Numbered from the stretch's first letter, positions 42,206 through 51,881 are shown. The stretch is 53,150 nt of DNA from Nocardiopsis alkaliphila YIM 80379 (GCF_000341005.1 NZ_ANBD01000088.1:1-53150), one strand, 5' to 3'. The notes: generated from the letters alone by a model not told the origin. Numbers and translations are program-made.

Positions 42206-45200
42206 CCATGTTCGGCTCCGTAGACATCGGCGCACTCCTGCCGGAAGAGGTCCCATTCCTGTTCCACGTCCTCACCCAGAGCCCGGCGACTGATCAGGTG
42301 GTTTCGACGAGCCATCATCAAAAATACGTGATCCGAAGCCAAATTCTCACGACACCTCTCCTCGGCTTTTCGGTCCTGCTCCCGAGCCTCCCGCACTCGC
42401 CCGAGGCCGAACAGGTCGTTTCCGAGGTTGATGAGCACTGGCAGGGTGGTGACCCTCGCATCACCGTAGGAATCACGCAACGCGGCGAGCGCCTGTCGGT
42501 CCAGCTCCAGCGCCTGGTTGAATTTACCCGCGGCACGGAGAATGATGGCGGCGTTCACTCGGGTGACCGACGGGAACGGATGGTAGGCGCGATAACGGGA
42601 ATCGACCACGGAAAGCACCTTCTCAGCTTCCCTTTCCGCTTCACCTACACGCCCATTGAAGACCATGCTCACCATGTGAATGGAACGACAGAACAAAAAT
42701 GCTGCGGAATCATAGAGATGGAATCGGCGATAGTCGTCCATCGCCTTTTCTGAGCATTCCAAGGACTTTTCATATTCGCCTTGACGCCGATAGATCACCG
42801 CCAACATCAACGGTATGTCCACAGCATTGGGACCATCGTCCGCGCCGATGGCCTCGAGTCGCCTGACACAGTCCTCCAGTGTTTCCCTTGCTTCGATCAA
42901 CCGGCCCAAGGCCAACAGGGTCAAACCCGCGGACATTCGACTACGTAGGGTGTCGATGTGATTCTCACCCAAGGCGTACTTGCGGCGTTCAGCGTTCGTC
43001 AGATCGACTTCCAACGCCTCACCGAAGCGGCTGCGTCGTTGCAGGATGGTGGCCAAGTCGTGCGCGGCTTGGAGGGTCCCTTCATCATTCTCACCGAAGC
43101 GTTCCCGACGGTATTCGTAAACTTCCGTGAAAATAGCCTCGGCTTCCTCGAAATCTCCCAAATTACTCAGGGCGATCCCTCGGGCGGTCCGTGCGTCCAT
43201 CGCCTCCTCACTGTCCCGCCCCTCCAGAGCCGCCTGTTCCTGGTACATACGGTCGGCCTCGACCAGGCAGGTCTCGTTGTCACCGATGAGTCGCAAACAC
43301 CTGGCGTGCACCTTCCACACCCGAAAGCGGTGAGTCGGGTTGTCACTCCATTCGTCATGGGCGTGACGTGTGAGGGTCAGCGCGGTGCGGTAGTCGCCCG
43401 TCTCGGTCAGGAACTCGGCCAGATTGATCACCAGCCCGCGAACCTGCGCGTCCTTGCTTCGCCAAGCGCCCGATCCCATCACGTGGGAAAGCAGTAGAAG
43501 GTACTCGGCGCGGTTCTGGGCCTGCTTGGGCCCGACGGGATCGCTCTGGGCCAGGAGGCGATGGGCCAAAGCGCGCTGGAGCGAGCGTTCCTCGACGTTC
43601 ATGGAATGCTGCACCACGCTCTGGAACGTCGCGTGCAGCTGGAAGGTGTTGTCCTGGAGGTCGAACTCGGCCAGGCTGTGCCGATGGGCATAACGCAGCA
43701 CCTTCGACAGCATCATGTCGTCGCCCAGGACCCGTGACAGATCCGGGTTGTGGCTGAGCCCTCGCGCACGGTGGAAGATCGCCCGTGACAGGGGGCGCGG
43801 TGCGAAGAACGAACAGAGCTTGATGAACTCCAGCACCAAGCGCTTGGTCTCGCGTTGGGCTCCGGTGCTTCGTTGCAGGTCCTCCAGTTGTATGCTCCAC
43901 GCCGCGGCGAGAGGCAACGGGTACTGGTCGTCGGCTTCGACGTGACCGACGAGTTGGTCGAACTTGTCGCGCAACTGGTTCAGGAACTCATCCGTCCCCA
44001 TCAGTGAGTCGCGCAGATACGCCCCCATCTGAGCCAGCGCCAACGGCAGATGTTGGAGGCGCTCCGCGATCAGTTCGGCCGTGGCGCGGTCCTCCTCCAG
44101 CCGGTGGGGGCAGATCTTGCGCAGGAGCGCGACACTTTCCGCCATGGTCAGTTGCGGAATGATCCGACCACCGCCGCGGCCACTGTGAATCCATCCTTGG
44201 TCCCGCGAGGTGAGCAGGATCCTGCCCGCGCCACCGAGCGGGAGCAGTTCGGGCGTCAGTGTGTCCAGGTCCGGCACGTCATCGAAGATCAACAACCAGT
44301 CGCCGATCCCTGGTTCGTTGTCCAATGCGTCGTTGACCGCCTGGATGGTGAGTTCGGGGCTACCGGCCGCGCCCTCGATTCCCAGACGTTGCGCCAGGCG
44401 CAGGTAGGCCTGGTGGATTTCCGCGCTGGTGTTCGCCTGGAACCACCATACGAGGTCGTAGTCCTCGCGGAAGCGGTGGGCGTACTCCATCGCGATCTGG
44501 GTCTTGCCGATGCCGGTGCTTCCCGCGAGCAGGAACGTGGTCCCCGGGTGGTCGAAGAGCGTTTCATGGATCTCGTCGAGGATCTCGTCCCGGCCCGTGA
44601 AGTTGAGGTTCTGCTGTGGCACGCCCCCGAGGAAGGCGAGCCCTCGTCGGGAAGGGCGTCGTCGCACGCCCTTCGAAACCGTGGGAACGGACCGTACGGA
44701 CACCCTCTGTTCCGTGTCCGGTGGCTGGGGCGCGTTGTATGTGGTCACGGCGAAATCCACTTCCTCTTGCGCAGCGGTTGGATCGAAGGTCCGGGCCTGG
44801 GGAAAGTAGGAATCCTCGCCTTCCAGCACCTGGCTCAGACGGACCGCGAGTCGTCGGTACTCACCGGGCATCTCCGTGAGCGCGGGAACGATCGCGCGGG
44901 CGAGTTCGATCTCCGCGTCGTCGAGTTCGTGGATCCGGGGCAGCCCCGTCTCGATCCGAGACAGCCACTCGTAGACGTTCGACACGTCCTTGAACTCGAT
45001 GCCCAAGGCGTGGAAGACCGAACGCATGGTGCCGATGGCCCCGAGTCGTTCCAAGAGTTCCCTGCGCACTCCGGGGCGGAATTCGAGCGATGCGCGTCGA
45101 GGATCGTTCAGCGGAGCCTTCGGTGCTTCCCCCGTCATCAACGCTCCCCCCAGCACTTCGGCGACCTCGGCACCGGCCGCGAACGCGGAGACCTGCGGGG

Positions 45201-46002
45201 TTGGCCGGGGGATGGTGCGCTGCACCACCTCGGCCACGGCGAGGTTCACCGGCGCTTGTGCCAGCCGTACCGCGAGTTCGCGGGCTCCGTAGGAAGAGGC
45301 GGACAGGAAACGATCGACCCGCTCCGCGGGGGTGAGCGATGCGGGATGCCCTTCCGGCGGAGGCGGTGCGGTGTCCAGCGACCACACGTCGGCTTGCCAG
45401 GTCCGTAGGCGACCGGACAAGACCCGTGCCCATTCGGCGAGTTGGTCAAAGGAGGGTTCCAAGATCGGGATATGCGCCGCTTCGTCGACAGGAGGACGAT
45501 CGGTCTCTCCGGCACGTGCTGATTCCCAAGAAAGCATCGTGGTCTCGCCTCGTTCACCGGCCACCACCCGCATCGGTTCGGTGGCGATGACGCTCAGGTT
45601 CCGGTGGGAGGAACCGAACACGTGCAAGAGCGCGATCGGAACCCGCTGGGCCAGCGAACGGAGCCGCTCCTGAAACCCGGGAGCCGACCAGGCACGGCCT
45701 CGCACGTCACTGATGATCAGCAGTGGCCCTTCGAACTCCTCATCGTTCTCTCCAGGAAGCCGCTCCTCCCGATCACCTTCTGTCACTCCCATGTCGATCC
45801 GCCTGGCCGAAATACCCAGGTCACGAACCAAATCGAACAGAGGTCCGGTGATGTGGTGGTGGATTTCCATGAGTGGAGCGGAATCAAGCACGACGACGAG
45901 ACCGGGGTGGCCCTGTCTCAGATCTGTCAGGGCCTCCACGTATCCCTGGACCGGATCATCCATGAACTCTCTCGTCTCGACGGCGTGTATCACTCCGGAC
46001 AC
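42142..46002 (-). CDS. SAV_2336-like / NB-ARC / TPR protein (FxsT-like, STAND NTPase)
   Basis: 1286 residues from GTG at 46002; ATG at 45963 (MDDPVQGYVE), with GAGACGAGAGAG before it, is an alternative. The N-terminal region (about 30-210) resembles the SAV_2336-type domain: LVVVLDSAPLM, LLIISDVRGRAW, then ASLTPAERVDRFLSASSYGARELAVRLAQAPVNL. An NB-ARC NTPase follows: P-loop GSTGIGKTQ (about 494), Walker B LLIFDDV (about 567), ILLTSR, and HLPLAL (about 650). From about residue 830 to the end are tetratricopeptide-like repeats. This is the bacterial NLR-like STAND plan and matches FxSxx-COOH-system TPR proteins, but no FxsA/FxsB gene is seen. Probably senses a signal and controls the trypsin-like protease encoded upstream. 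Confidence 0.85.
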   Translation of the reverse strand: MSGVIHAVETREFMDDPVQGYVEALTDLRQGHPGLVVVLDSAPLMEIHHHITGPLFDLVRDLGISARRIDMGVTEGDREERLPGENDEEFEGPLLIISDVRGRAWSAPGFQERLRSLAQRVPIALLHVFGSSHRNLSVIATEPMRVVAGERGETTMLSWESARAGETDRPPVDEAAHIPILEPSFDQLAEWARVLSGRLRTWQADVWSLDTAPPPPEGHPASLTPAERVDRFLSASSYGARELAVRLAQAPVNLAVAEVVQRTIPRPTPQVSAFAAGAEVAEVLGGALMTGEAPKAPLNDPRRASLEFRPGVRRELLERLGAIGTMRSVFHALGIEFKDVSNVYEWLSRIETGLPRIHELDDAEIELARAIVPALTEMPGEYRRLAVRLSQVLEGEDSYFPQARTFDPTAAQEEVDFAVTTYNAPQPPDTEQRVSVRSVPTVSKGVRRRPSRRGLAFLGGVPQQNLNFTGRDEILDEIHETLFDHPGTTFLLAGSTGIGKTQIAMEYAHRFREDYDLVWWFQANTSAEIHQAYLRLAQRLGIEGAAGSPELTIQAVNDALDNEPGIGDWLLIFDDVPDLDTLTPELLPLGGAGRILLTSRDQGWIHSGRGGGRIIPQLTMAESVALLRKICPHRLEEDRATAELIAERLQHLPLALAQMGAYLRDSLMGTDEFLNQLRDKFDQLVGHVEADDQYPLPLAAAWSIQLEDLQRSTGAQRETKRLVLEFIKLCSFFAPRPLSRAIFHRARGLSHNPDLSRVLGDDMMLSKVLRYAHRHSLAEFDLQDNTFQLHATFQSVVQHSMNVEERSLQRALAHRLLAQSDPVGPKQAQNRAEYLLLLSHVMGSGAWRSKDAQVRGLVINLAEFLTETGDYRTALTLTRHAHDEWSDNPTHRFRVWKVHARCLRLIGDNETCLVEADRMYQEQAALEGRDSEEAMDARTARGIALSNLGDFEEAEAIFTEVYEYRRERFGENDEGTLQAAHDLATILQRRSRFGEALEVDLTNAERRKYALGENHIDTLRSRMSAGLTLLALGRLIEARETLEDCVRRLEAIGADDGPNAVDIPLMLAVIYRRQGEYEKSLECSEKAMDDYRRFHLYDSAAFLFCRSIHMVSMVFNGRVGEAEREAEKVLSVVDSRYRAYHPFPSVTRVNAAIILRAAGKFNQALELDRQALAALRDSYGDARVTTLPVLINLGNDLFGLGRVREAREQDRKAEERCRENLASDHVFLMMARRNHLISRRALGEDVEQEWDLFRQECADVYGAEHGYVVTMDEFRRLDCDLMPVAR

Positions 46003-46112
46003 TTTTCTCTGCTTACCTTACAACTCTTGGAAGCCACCAGCGGCGCTAATAACCTAAATCGAACCGCTGAAAATGTCCATATTAAAACAAATAAAATCTG
46101 GTCGCCCTGGAG

Positions 46113-47999
46113 TCACAGTTCACCCATACTCAACACCCTTTCCAGAAGATCATCTCCATACCCATCGTTAATGAGTGATATGTCCCTGGTGTCGGCCCGG
46201 AGAATCGACCTTTCTCGCAGGTAGCCGGCCAGAGAACCCACGTCCACACGCGCTTCGGGCTCCTTGAGGAGCAACTCCTCGACCAACTCACGAACCGCCT
46301 CTTGTGGCCCATGGACGATGGTCGGCACCCCTTGGTGAAGAATCGCGTCGAAAACATGAGTGTGATCCTGGTGATCGGAGTCCACCGCGCACACGGTCAC
46401 ATGCTCGTCCCCCAGACGGTCCGCCACCTCCTCCAACGGAACCTCCCAGGACATGAGTACGTTGCGGTGCCGCACCTGCGGGGCCAGTGACTGGTGATGT
46501 GACCTGCGTTTCCACAAGGAAGGGTCCGCGTCGAGGTAGTCCGCGGCACGGACCCGCTCACTCACGTGGTAGACGATCTCGTAGTTGACCGCCAGCCGAG
46601 GCGGATAGGCCAGCACCCCTCGGCTGACCGGGGTGCGCCCCAAGCGCAGGTTCACCAGGCTTCGGGGGATCAGCAGGCGCAAGCCGACCGGCCCCTCCTG
46701 CACGGTGAACAGTCCCCTGGATCGCGCGGCCAGAACAAGGGCGCTGATCCGGTCACAGATCGCCTCCTCCGACACCACCTGTGACTCCTGAGGTCTGAGT
46801 TCGTACCCCTCCCCCGTCCAGCGAGCGATCCCGAAGGTCATCCGATATCCACGAGCCACCTGTTCCAAGTGGAAGATCGCCACGACCCGTGGACGGTTCA
46901 CCGCCCTCGCGTCCTGGGACCCGTCCCACGCCATTGGGCTCTGTCTGCCTTCACCCGATTCCAGGCGTCGACGTCGGTCCCCTCCCAGCCGTTCCTCCCA
47001 GGAAGGCCCCAGGTCCCGAACGGCGGTCCGCACGATCCAGCTCCACACCGAGGGAGGCACCGGGCGCCGGTGACGAAGCGTTCGCTGGACATGGTGCACC
47101 CAGGCCAGGGCCGGTGCCGGCTCCCCGTGTCGGGGCAGAAGTTCCCACAGCGCCATGAGCAGGCTCCACGCACTGGTGTCACGGTGCAGCCGCTCTCGTA
47201 CGCGGTCGAGTTCGCGTCGGGTCAGGAACTCCTCGGCGGAGACCTCGCCCAATGACACCGGGTCGAGAAAGTCGTGGAGGCACTGATAGGTGTCCACTCC
47301 ACACATCGACTCGTCGATGAGCCGGTGGATGGAGACGGGTACCTCGTCCCCATCCTCGGTGTCCCGCAGACCTCGCATCGCGGTCAGGGGGAGGAAGAAC
47401 GCCGTGTCGGATGGTTCGCCCGCGACGCCCCACGCGTATCGGTGGTTCTGCTGCATGATCCCCACCACCTCACCGGATTCGGCGCGCACCGCGCAGCCGC
47501 TGTAGCCTTCGGTGATCCGCACGCGGCTTCCCGGAACGATGTCCGCCTGGCTCGACCACGAGGAGGGACCCGCTCGTCCTCGGTACACCGCCGACGCCCA
47601 CATGGACCCGGTCAGTTCCGGGTAGCCCAGCACGCTGAGCGGGGCCCGGGGCAACGGTTCGTCCCCATCGAAGAGCATCGGCAGTTCCACACCGGCCAGA
47701 TCCGGGGCCTTGGAACGCAGCACCGCCAGGTCTCGGCTGTCCGGTCCGCTCGACCAAAGGTCGGTGCTGACCGACATCTCGTGCTCACCGCCCAGGATGG
47801 AACGCAGTCGGACTCGTCTGTCCCGCGGCGGATCGAACCGCTCCTCCCGGGGATGGCCCAAGGCGCCGGCCACCACGTGCGCACAGGTGACCGCCAGGCC
47901 CGAGCCGAGCAGGACGGCACCTCCGAGCACCCTCTCCTCGCCGTAGGGGGAGGTCCCCAGAACCTGGAACTGCCAGGGCGGAGGTTCCATCGGGCTCAT
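46113..47999 (-). CDS. Trypsin-like serine protease with VMAP-like C-terminal region
   Basis: 628 residues. The N-terminal trypsin fold has all three catalytic residues: H41 in TCAHVV, D90 in SRDLAVL and S167 in EGYSGCAV. A helical middle region (about 240-310, with LIDESMCG and FLTRRELDRVRERLHRD) may be an effector-associated domain. The C-terminal half (about 370-610, PRVVAIFHLEQV to DAILHQGVPTIVHGPQEAVRELVEELL) resembles the VMAP C-terminal module of NTPase-regulated conflict systems. No export signal, so it acts in the cytoplasm. The gene precedes the STAND gene by 110 bp on the same strand; the pair is probably a two-component effector module. Confidence 0.82.
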   Translation of the reverse strand: MSPMEPPPWQFQVLGTSPYGEERVLGGAVLLGSGLAVTCAHVVAGALGHPREERFDPPRDRRVRLRSILGGEHEMSVSTDLWSSGPDSRDLAVLRSKAPDLAGVELPMLFDGDEPLPRAPLSVLGYPELTGSMWASAVYRGRAGPSSWSSQADIVPGSRVRITEGYSGCAVRAESGEVVGIMQQNHRYAWGVAGEPSDTAFFLPLTAMRGLRDTEDGDEVPVSIHRLIDESMCGVDTYQCLHDFLDPVSLGEVSAEEFLTRRELDRVRERLHRDTSAWSLLMALWELLPRHGEPAPALAWVHHVQRTLRHRRPVPPSVWSWIVRTAVRDLGPSWEERLGGDRRRRLESGEGRQSPMAWDGSQDARAVNRPRVVAIFHLEQVARGYRMTFGIARWTGEGYELRPQESQVVSEEAICDRISALVLAARSRGLFTVQEGPVGLRLLIPRSLVNLRLGRTPVSRGVLAYPPRLAVNYEIVYHVSERVRAADYLDADPSLWKRRSHHQSLAPQVRHRNVLMSWEVPLEEVADRLGDEHVTVCAVDSDHQDHTHVFDAILHQGVPTIVHGPQEAVRELVEELLLKEPEARVDVGSLAGYLRERSILRADTRDISLINDGYGDDLLERVLSMGEL

Positions 48000-48321
48000 G
48001 CGATCACCGGGGGTTCTCTTGTCACACGGGGCCTTTCGAGGGCATATGGTTCGGAATCATCCCTGGGTTTTCCACTCGATTTCTTCCCATATGTCCCCCC
48101 GGCTTAACGTCACGGCCCAGCCCTCGGGGGCGAACTTCGTTCCCCCTCACCTCGCCCTTCTCAGCGTGGCCACTTTCGGCCACGGAAAGCTTCACCGAAA
48201 CCCGGTTTCGGCCCTCACCACGGAATCCGATGTCCTCGACACCGGCTAGGATCCCGTCGAACTTCGAACGAGACGACGTGCACGAATAAGTACCCGAAAG
48301 AACCCCGGGGTCGCCGACCCG
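48000..48321. promoter_or_regulatory. Divergent promoter region with two palindromes
   Basis: CCGAAA (48195-48200), 5 bp, TTTCGG (48206-48211) is a 17-bp palindrome; GTGGCC (48166-48171), 6 bp, GGCCAC (48178-48183) is another. They sit between the protease gene (minus) and the HNH gene (plus) and could hold operators controlling both. No gene is seen in the 322-bp gap. Confidence 0.4.
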
Positions 48322-48912
48322 GTGAAGAGGGAGTCGTGGCGACTTTCCAACGGCATGTGTCACCTGTGTCGTTGCGAGTTGGACACGAGCACACGAGGGG
48401 ATCTTCCCACGGCCGAGGTGGCGCATATCGTCGCTTTGGCAGACGACGGACCACGGGCGGTTCCCTCCATGCCCGTCGAACGGCGCAACGCGGTCGAGAA
48501 CCTGATGCTCCTCTGTCCCTCTTGCCACAGCAGGGCCGATAAGAACTCCGGAGCCGTTTACTCCATCGAACTACTGTCGTCCCTCAAGGAACGGCATGAG
48601 GCCTGGGCCCGATCCCTCCGTGCGTCCGGTAGCTCATGGAACATCCGCTACCAGCACGTGGACTTCGCCAACGTCCCCCGCCTGGCCATGCTCCCCGGTG
48701 AGGACGAAGTGCTCCGGGCCGCCGAAAACGTCGGTCTGGACCCCGGGACCGCCTTCCGGCAGCAGGGGCCCAAGGCCGGTGCCTTCGTCCGCCGAGTCCG
48801 ACCGGTCTTCGAGAACTGGGGCGAGCACCCGGTTCACGAGGTTGGCGTAGTCCCTGATCCATGCCGCGTAGTCATGAGGGGGTACAGAATCGTTCACGAC
48901 CGGTCACGCTAG
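48322..48912 (+). CDS. HNH endonuclease
   Basis: 196 residues from GTG at 48322. The HNH fold has a zinc-like CHLCRCEL pair, AEVAHIVALADDGPRA (the catalytic His), ENLMLLCPSCHSRADK (Asn, Cys-x-x-Cys and His) in order. Upstream in frame the codons read KNPGVADPV, which resembles the usual N-terminus of such proteins, so the true start may lie earlier on a non-standard codon (for example ATA at 48286). The C-terminal part (about 100-196) is not recognised. It lies next to the conflict-type cluster and could be a nuclease effector. Confidence 0.82.
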   Translation: MKRESWRLSNGMCHLCRCELDTSTRGDLPTAEVAHIVALADDGPRAVPSMPVERRNAVENLMLLCPSCHSRADKNSGAVYSIELLSSLKERHEAWARSLRASGSSWNIRYQHVDFANVPRLAMLPGEDEVLRAAENVGLDPGTAFRQQGPKAGAFVRRVRPVFENWGEHPVHEVGVVPDPCRVVMRGYRIVHDRSR

Positions 48913-49030
48913 CGGTGCCCGCCCAAGCCGGACCCGCTGTGGGGTGGCAGCTCTCGGTCAACGCACCGACCACCTCGAAGACCGTCGACGGGGATTGTCG
49001 TCGTCCGAACCGTGTGGCACCGTGCCCACC

Positions 49031-49276
49031 ATGGACACTCCCTCGTTCGGCCCCGACACCGTTCTGATCGGCTCCAGCAAGAAGGCCCATCGACCCGGTT
49101 GCCAACACAACGACGACACGATGATCCGCTCCGGAGAACACACGGGTTGGGGGTGGGTCCCGCGAGTCGGTCCCGAACAGTGGTTGCGCATCAGCGAAGC
49201 ACATCCTCTCAGGGCCACCCACGGCGATACCTCACGGGTGGCGATCCAACGGTGCAAGCACTGCTCGCGTGCCTGA
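49031..49276 (+). CDS. Small Cys/His-rich hypothetical protein
   Basis: 81 residues starting MDTPSFGPDTVLIGSSKKAHRPGCQH and ending AIQRCKHCSRA. The paired Cys/His at both ends suggests a small metal-binding fold, and WVPRVGPEQWLRI is reminiscent of short actinobacterial hypothetical proteins. The longer in-frame reading from 48944 is less convincing. Not recognised as a named family; modest confidence. Confidence 0.5.
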   Translation: MDTPSFGPDTVLIGSSKKAHRPGCQHNDDTMIRSGEHTGWGWVPRVGPEQWLRISEAHPLRATHGDTSRVAIQRCKHCSRA

Positions 49277-49480
49277 CCCCTGTCCCGGCCAAGGTGCCGG
49301 TGACCGGTGAACCTGGTTTCGTCGTAAGCGGCCAGTGGTTTCAGGCGCCATGGGACTTCAGATCGAGGCAGCGGCGACTCACCCGATCAAGCAGGAGATG
49401 GAAAAGGTGCTCGGTCTGGACGAAGCCATCGAGGAGAAGAATACTCATCGCGACGCCGGCCTTCCACTCGGTCGGACACC

Positions 49481-50269
49481 TCAGCGGACCGGAGCCCCTC
49501 CCCCGGATCGATCGCCCGACCACCGGTATCGGCGCTCGGGGCGGCCCGCGGTCCCGTACCGCAGCCGTACCTCCGCGTGGCCCTGATCGACGAAGTACTC
49601 CAGGTAACGGCGGGCGCTGACCCGGGACACGCCCGTCTCGGTCGCGCATTCGGCCGCCGACATGTCCTCGAACGCGACCCGCACGAGCGCTTTTCGGACC
49701 AGGTCGGCCGTCTGCGGGGTGAGCCCCTTGGGCATGGCGCGGAGACCACCGCGCTCGGTCGGGCGCGCCGAGCCGAACGCCCGGTCGACGGCCTCTTGGT
49801 CGGGCGGGCCCTCGGCCTGCAGGTCCCGGCGTAGTCGTGCGTACCCTTGGAGCCGATCGACGAGCTCGGCGGGCTCGAACGGCTTGATGAGGTACTGCAC
49901 GGCCCCGCCGCGCAGCGCCTGGCGGACCGTGGCGCCGTCCCGGGCCGCGGTGATGACCAGGACGTCGACCTCGGGCAGGTCCGCGCCCGCGTCGGGGCCG
50001 CGCAGCCGGCGCAACACGTCGATACCGTTCATGTCGGGCAGGTAGATGTCGAGGAGCATCAGGTCGGGGCGGAGCCTGGCGACCATGTCCAGGGCCTCTG
50101 CTCCGTTTCGGGCCTCCCCCACCACGATGAACCCGGGCAGTCGCTCCACCAGTGCCCGGTGGACCCGCGCCACCATGAAGTCGTCGTCGACGATGAGCGT
50201 TCGGACCGTCGGTTCCCCGTCCACCTCGCGTGTCCGCTCGTCCCACTCACCGGTTCGGCGCGTGCTCAT
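49481..50269 (-). CDS. CitB/DcuR-type response regulator
   Basis: 262 residues from ATG at 50269, which overlaps the end of the sensor gene by 23 bp. Receiver domain: acidic pocket D28-D30 (IVDDDF), phospho-acceptor D74 (LLDIYLPD), T107 (VITAA) and K129 (LIKPF). A C-terminal helical HTH (GVSRVSARRYLEYF) follows. The DpiA/CitB-like architecture matches the paired sensor. Expected to activate the neighbouring tricarboxylate-type transporter gene. A long 5' reading frame extension is rejected. Confidence 0.92.
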   Translation of the reverse strand: MSTRRTGEWDERTREVDGEPTVRTLIVDDDFMVARVHRALVERLPGFIVVGEARNGAEALDMVARLRPDLMLLDIYLPDMNGIDVLRRLRGPDAGADLPEVDVLVITAARDGATVRQALRGGAVQYLIKPFEPAELVDRLQGYARLRRDLQAEGPPDQEAVDRAFGSARPTERGGLRAMPKGLTPQTADLVRKALVRVAFEDMSAAECATETGVSRVSARRYLEYFVDQGHAEVRLRYGTAGRPERRYRWSGDRSGGGAPVR

Positions 50270-51881
50270 GCCCGTCCTCCTCCTCGTCGTGCCGGTCGTA
50301 CAGGACGGCGCTGAACTCCGACCCCGCGACCGTCGCCTCTCCACCGCAGCGTGCGCACACCAGACTGACGATCGCCAACCCCAGGCCGCGTTTGCGCCCG
50401 GCGTCCTCCTTCGTGGTGTAGCCGTGCTGGAATACCTCGTCGGCGAGTTCGCTCGGTACGCCCGGCCCGGAATCACGTACGGTCACACGCACGGGCTCTC
50501 CGTCACCACCGGCCACGTCCACCTCCACCCAGGCCCGCTGGTCCGGCCCTTGGGCCTGGGTGGCCGCGTCCAGCGCATTGTCCACCAGGTTGGCGACCAC
50601 CGTGACCAGGTCGGCGGCCAGTTCCTCGGACACCTGACCCAGCCGGGCGCCGGACGCGATCCGCAACCGCGCTCCCTGTTCGGCGGCCAGGCTCGCCTTG
50701 GCGATGAGCAGGGCGGCCAAAGAGGGGTCACCGATCCGTTCGGTGACCTCCGCGCTCAGTTGGGCGCGTGCGCCGCCGATCTGACTGACGTACCGGGCCG
50801 CCTCACCGTACTCGCGCAGTTCCAGCAGACCGGAGATGACGTGCAGCCGATTGGCGAACTCGTGGGCCTGGGCGCGCAGTGTCTCGGTGGTGGTCCTGGT
50901 CGTGTCCAGCTCGTGTTGGAGTTCCATCAGGTCGGTGCGGTCGCGCATGGTGGTGACGGAACCGGCCGGACGGCCCTCGGCTTCCAAGGGCATCCGGTTG
51001 AGTGCCACCAGCCGGTCCTTGGTCGCCACGACGGTGTCGCTGCCGCGTACCCGGCCCAGGAGGACGTCCCTGAGTCCATCGGGCACGCCGAGGTCGGCCA
51101 GGTTCGAGCCCACGCTGTGGGGCGGCAGGCCGAGCAGCCGCACGGCCGCGTCGTTGACCAGGGTGACGCGGTGGTCGGCGTCGAGCCCGAGCACACCCTC
51201 CTTGAGTCCGTACAGCATGGCTTCACGGTGCTTCACCAGGCGGGTGATCTGGTCGGGTTCGAGTCCCAGGGTCTGGCGTTTGACCCGGCGTGAGAGCAGC
51301 AGGGAGCCGGCCACCCCGAGCACGCTGGCGATCCCCAGGTAGACCATCAGGTTCGGGGTGGACAGCACCAGCAGCTCGCCGGTTCGGGGGTAGTCCATCC
51401 CCGCGACGACCACGCCCAGGACCGCCCCTCCCTCTCCGATGACCGGCACGGCGGCCGAGACCGTGCGCCGGCCGTCGGCCTCGCTGACCCCCGTCCATGA
51501 GCGCCCGTCCAGGGCGGTGGTGACGCCCGGCGTGTCCCACCTCGCTTCGTCGTCCTCGACGGGGCCGGGGTCCAGGGTGAGGGGTCGGCCCTCCTGGTCG
51601 TGGACCACCACCAGGTCGGCCCCGGACAGGGCGCGCGCCTCCTCGGCGAGCAGGGCCAGGACCTCGCGCCGGCCCGGGTCGTGCAGGCCGACCCGCACCG
51701 TGTCCCTGGCCGCGGTGCTCTCCGCGACCGAGAGCATGCGCTGTCCCTCGGTCTGGCGCAGGCGTGCGTCGGACTGGGCGAGGGAGACCCCGGCGACCAT
51801 CACCAGCACGGTGACGATGATCCCGAGTTGAAGGGCGAAGAACTGTCCGGCGAGGGTGAGCCGGCGGCCTCCGGGCCTCAT
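50247..51881 (-). CDS. CitA/DcuS-type sensor histidine kinase
   Basis: 544 residues. First membrane helix about 13-35 (QFFALQLGIIVTVLVMVAGVSL), an extracytoplasmic sensor of sCache type (about 40-168, with GADLVVVHDQEGRPLTLDP), second helix about 172-196, then a PAS domain (VLGLDADHRVTLVNDAAVRLLGL). The dimerisation motif AHEFANRLHVISGLLEL contains phospho-acceptor H340, and an HATPase domain ends it (VVANLVDNALDAA, DSGPGVP, GLGLAIV). Should sense an extracellular carboxylate. Co-transcribed with the response regulator. Confidence 0.93.
   Translation of the reverse strand: MRPGGRRLTLAGQFFALQLGIIVTVLVMVAGVSLAQSDARLRQTEGQRMLSVAESTAARDTVRVGLHDPGRREVLALLAEEARALSGADLVVVHDQEGRPLTLDPGPVEDDEARWDTPGVTTALDGRSWTGVSEADGRRTVSAAVPVIGEGGAVLGVVVAGMDYPRTGELLVLSTPNLMVYLGIASVLGVAGSLLLSRRVKRQTLGLEPDQITRLVKHREAMLYGLKEGVLGLDADHRVTLVNDAAVRLLGLPPHSVGSNLADLGVPDGLRDVLLGRVRGSDTVVATKDRLVALNRMPLEAEGRPAGSVTTMRDRTDLMELQHELDTTRTTTETLRAQAHEFANRLHVISGLLELREYGEAARYVSQIGGARAQLSAEVTERIGDPSLAALLIAKASLAAEQGARLRIASGARLGQVSEELAADLVTVVANLVDNALDAATQAQGPDQRAWVEVDVAGGDGEPVRVTVRDSGPGVPSELADEVFQHGYTTKEDAGRKRGLGLAIVSLVCARCGGEATVAGSEFSAVLYDRHDEEEDGHEHAPNR

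Noticed and set aside
49335-49586. 83-codon plus-strand frame (GLQIEAAATHPIKQEMEKVLG)
   Set aside because: The first 35 residues look protein-like, but the rest overlaps the end of the response regulator gene in a shadow frame with no family match; kept only as a note.
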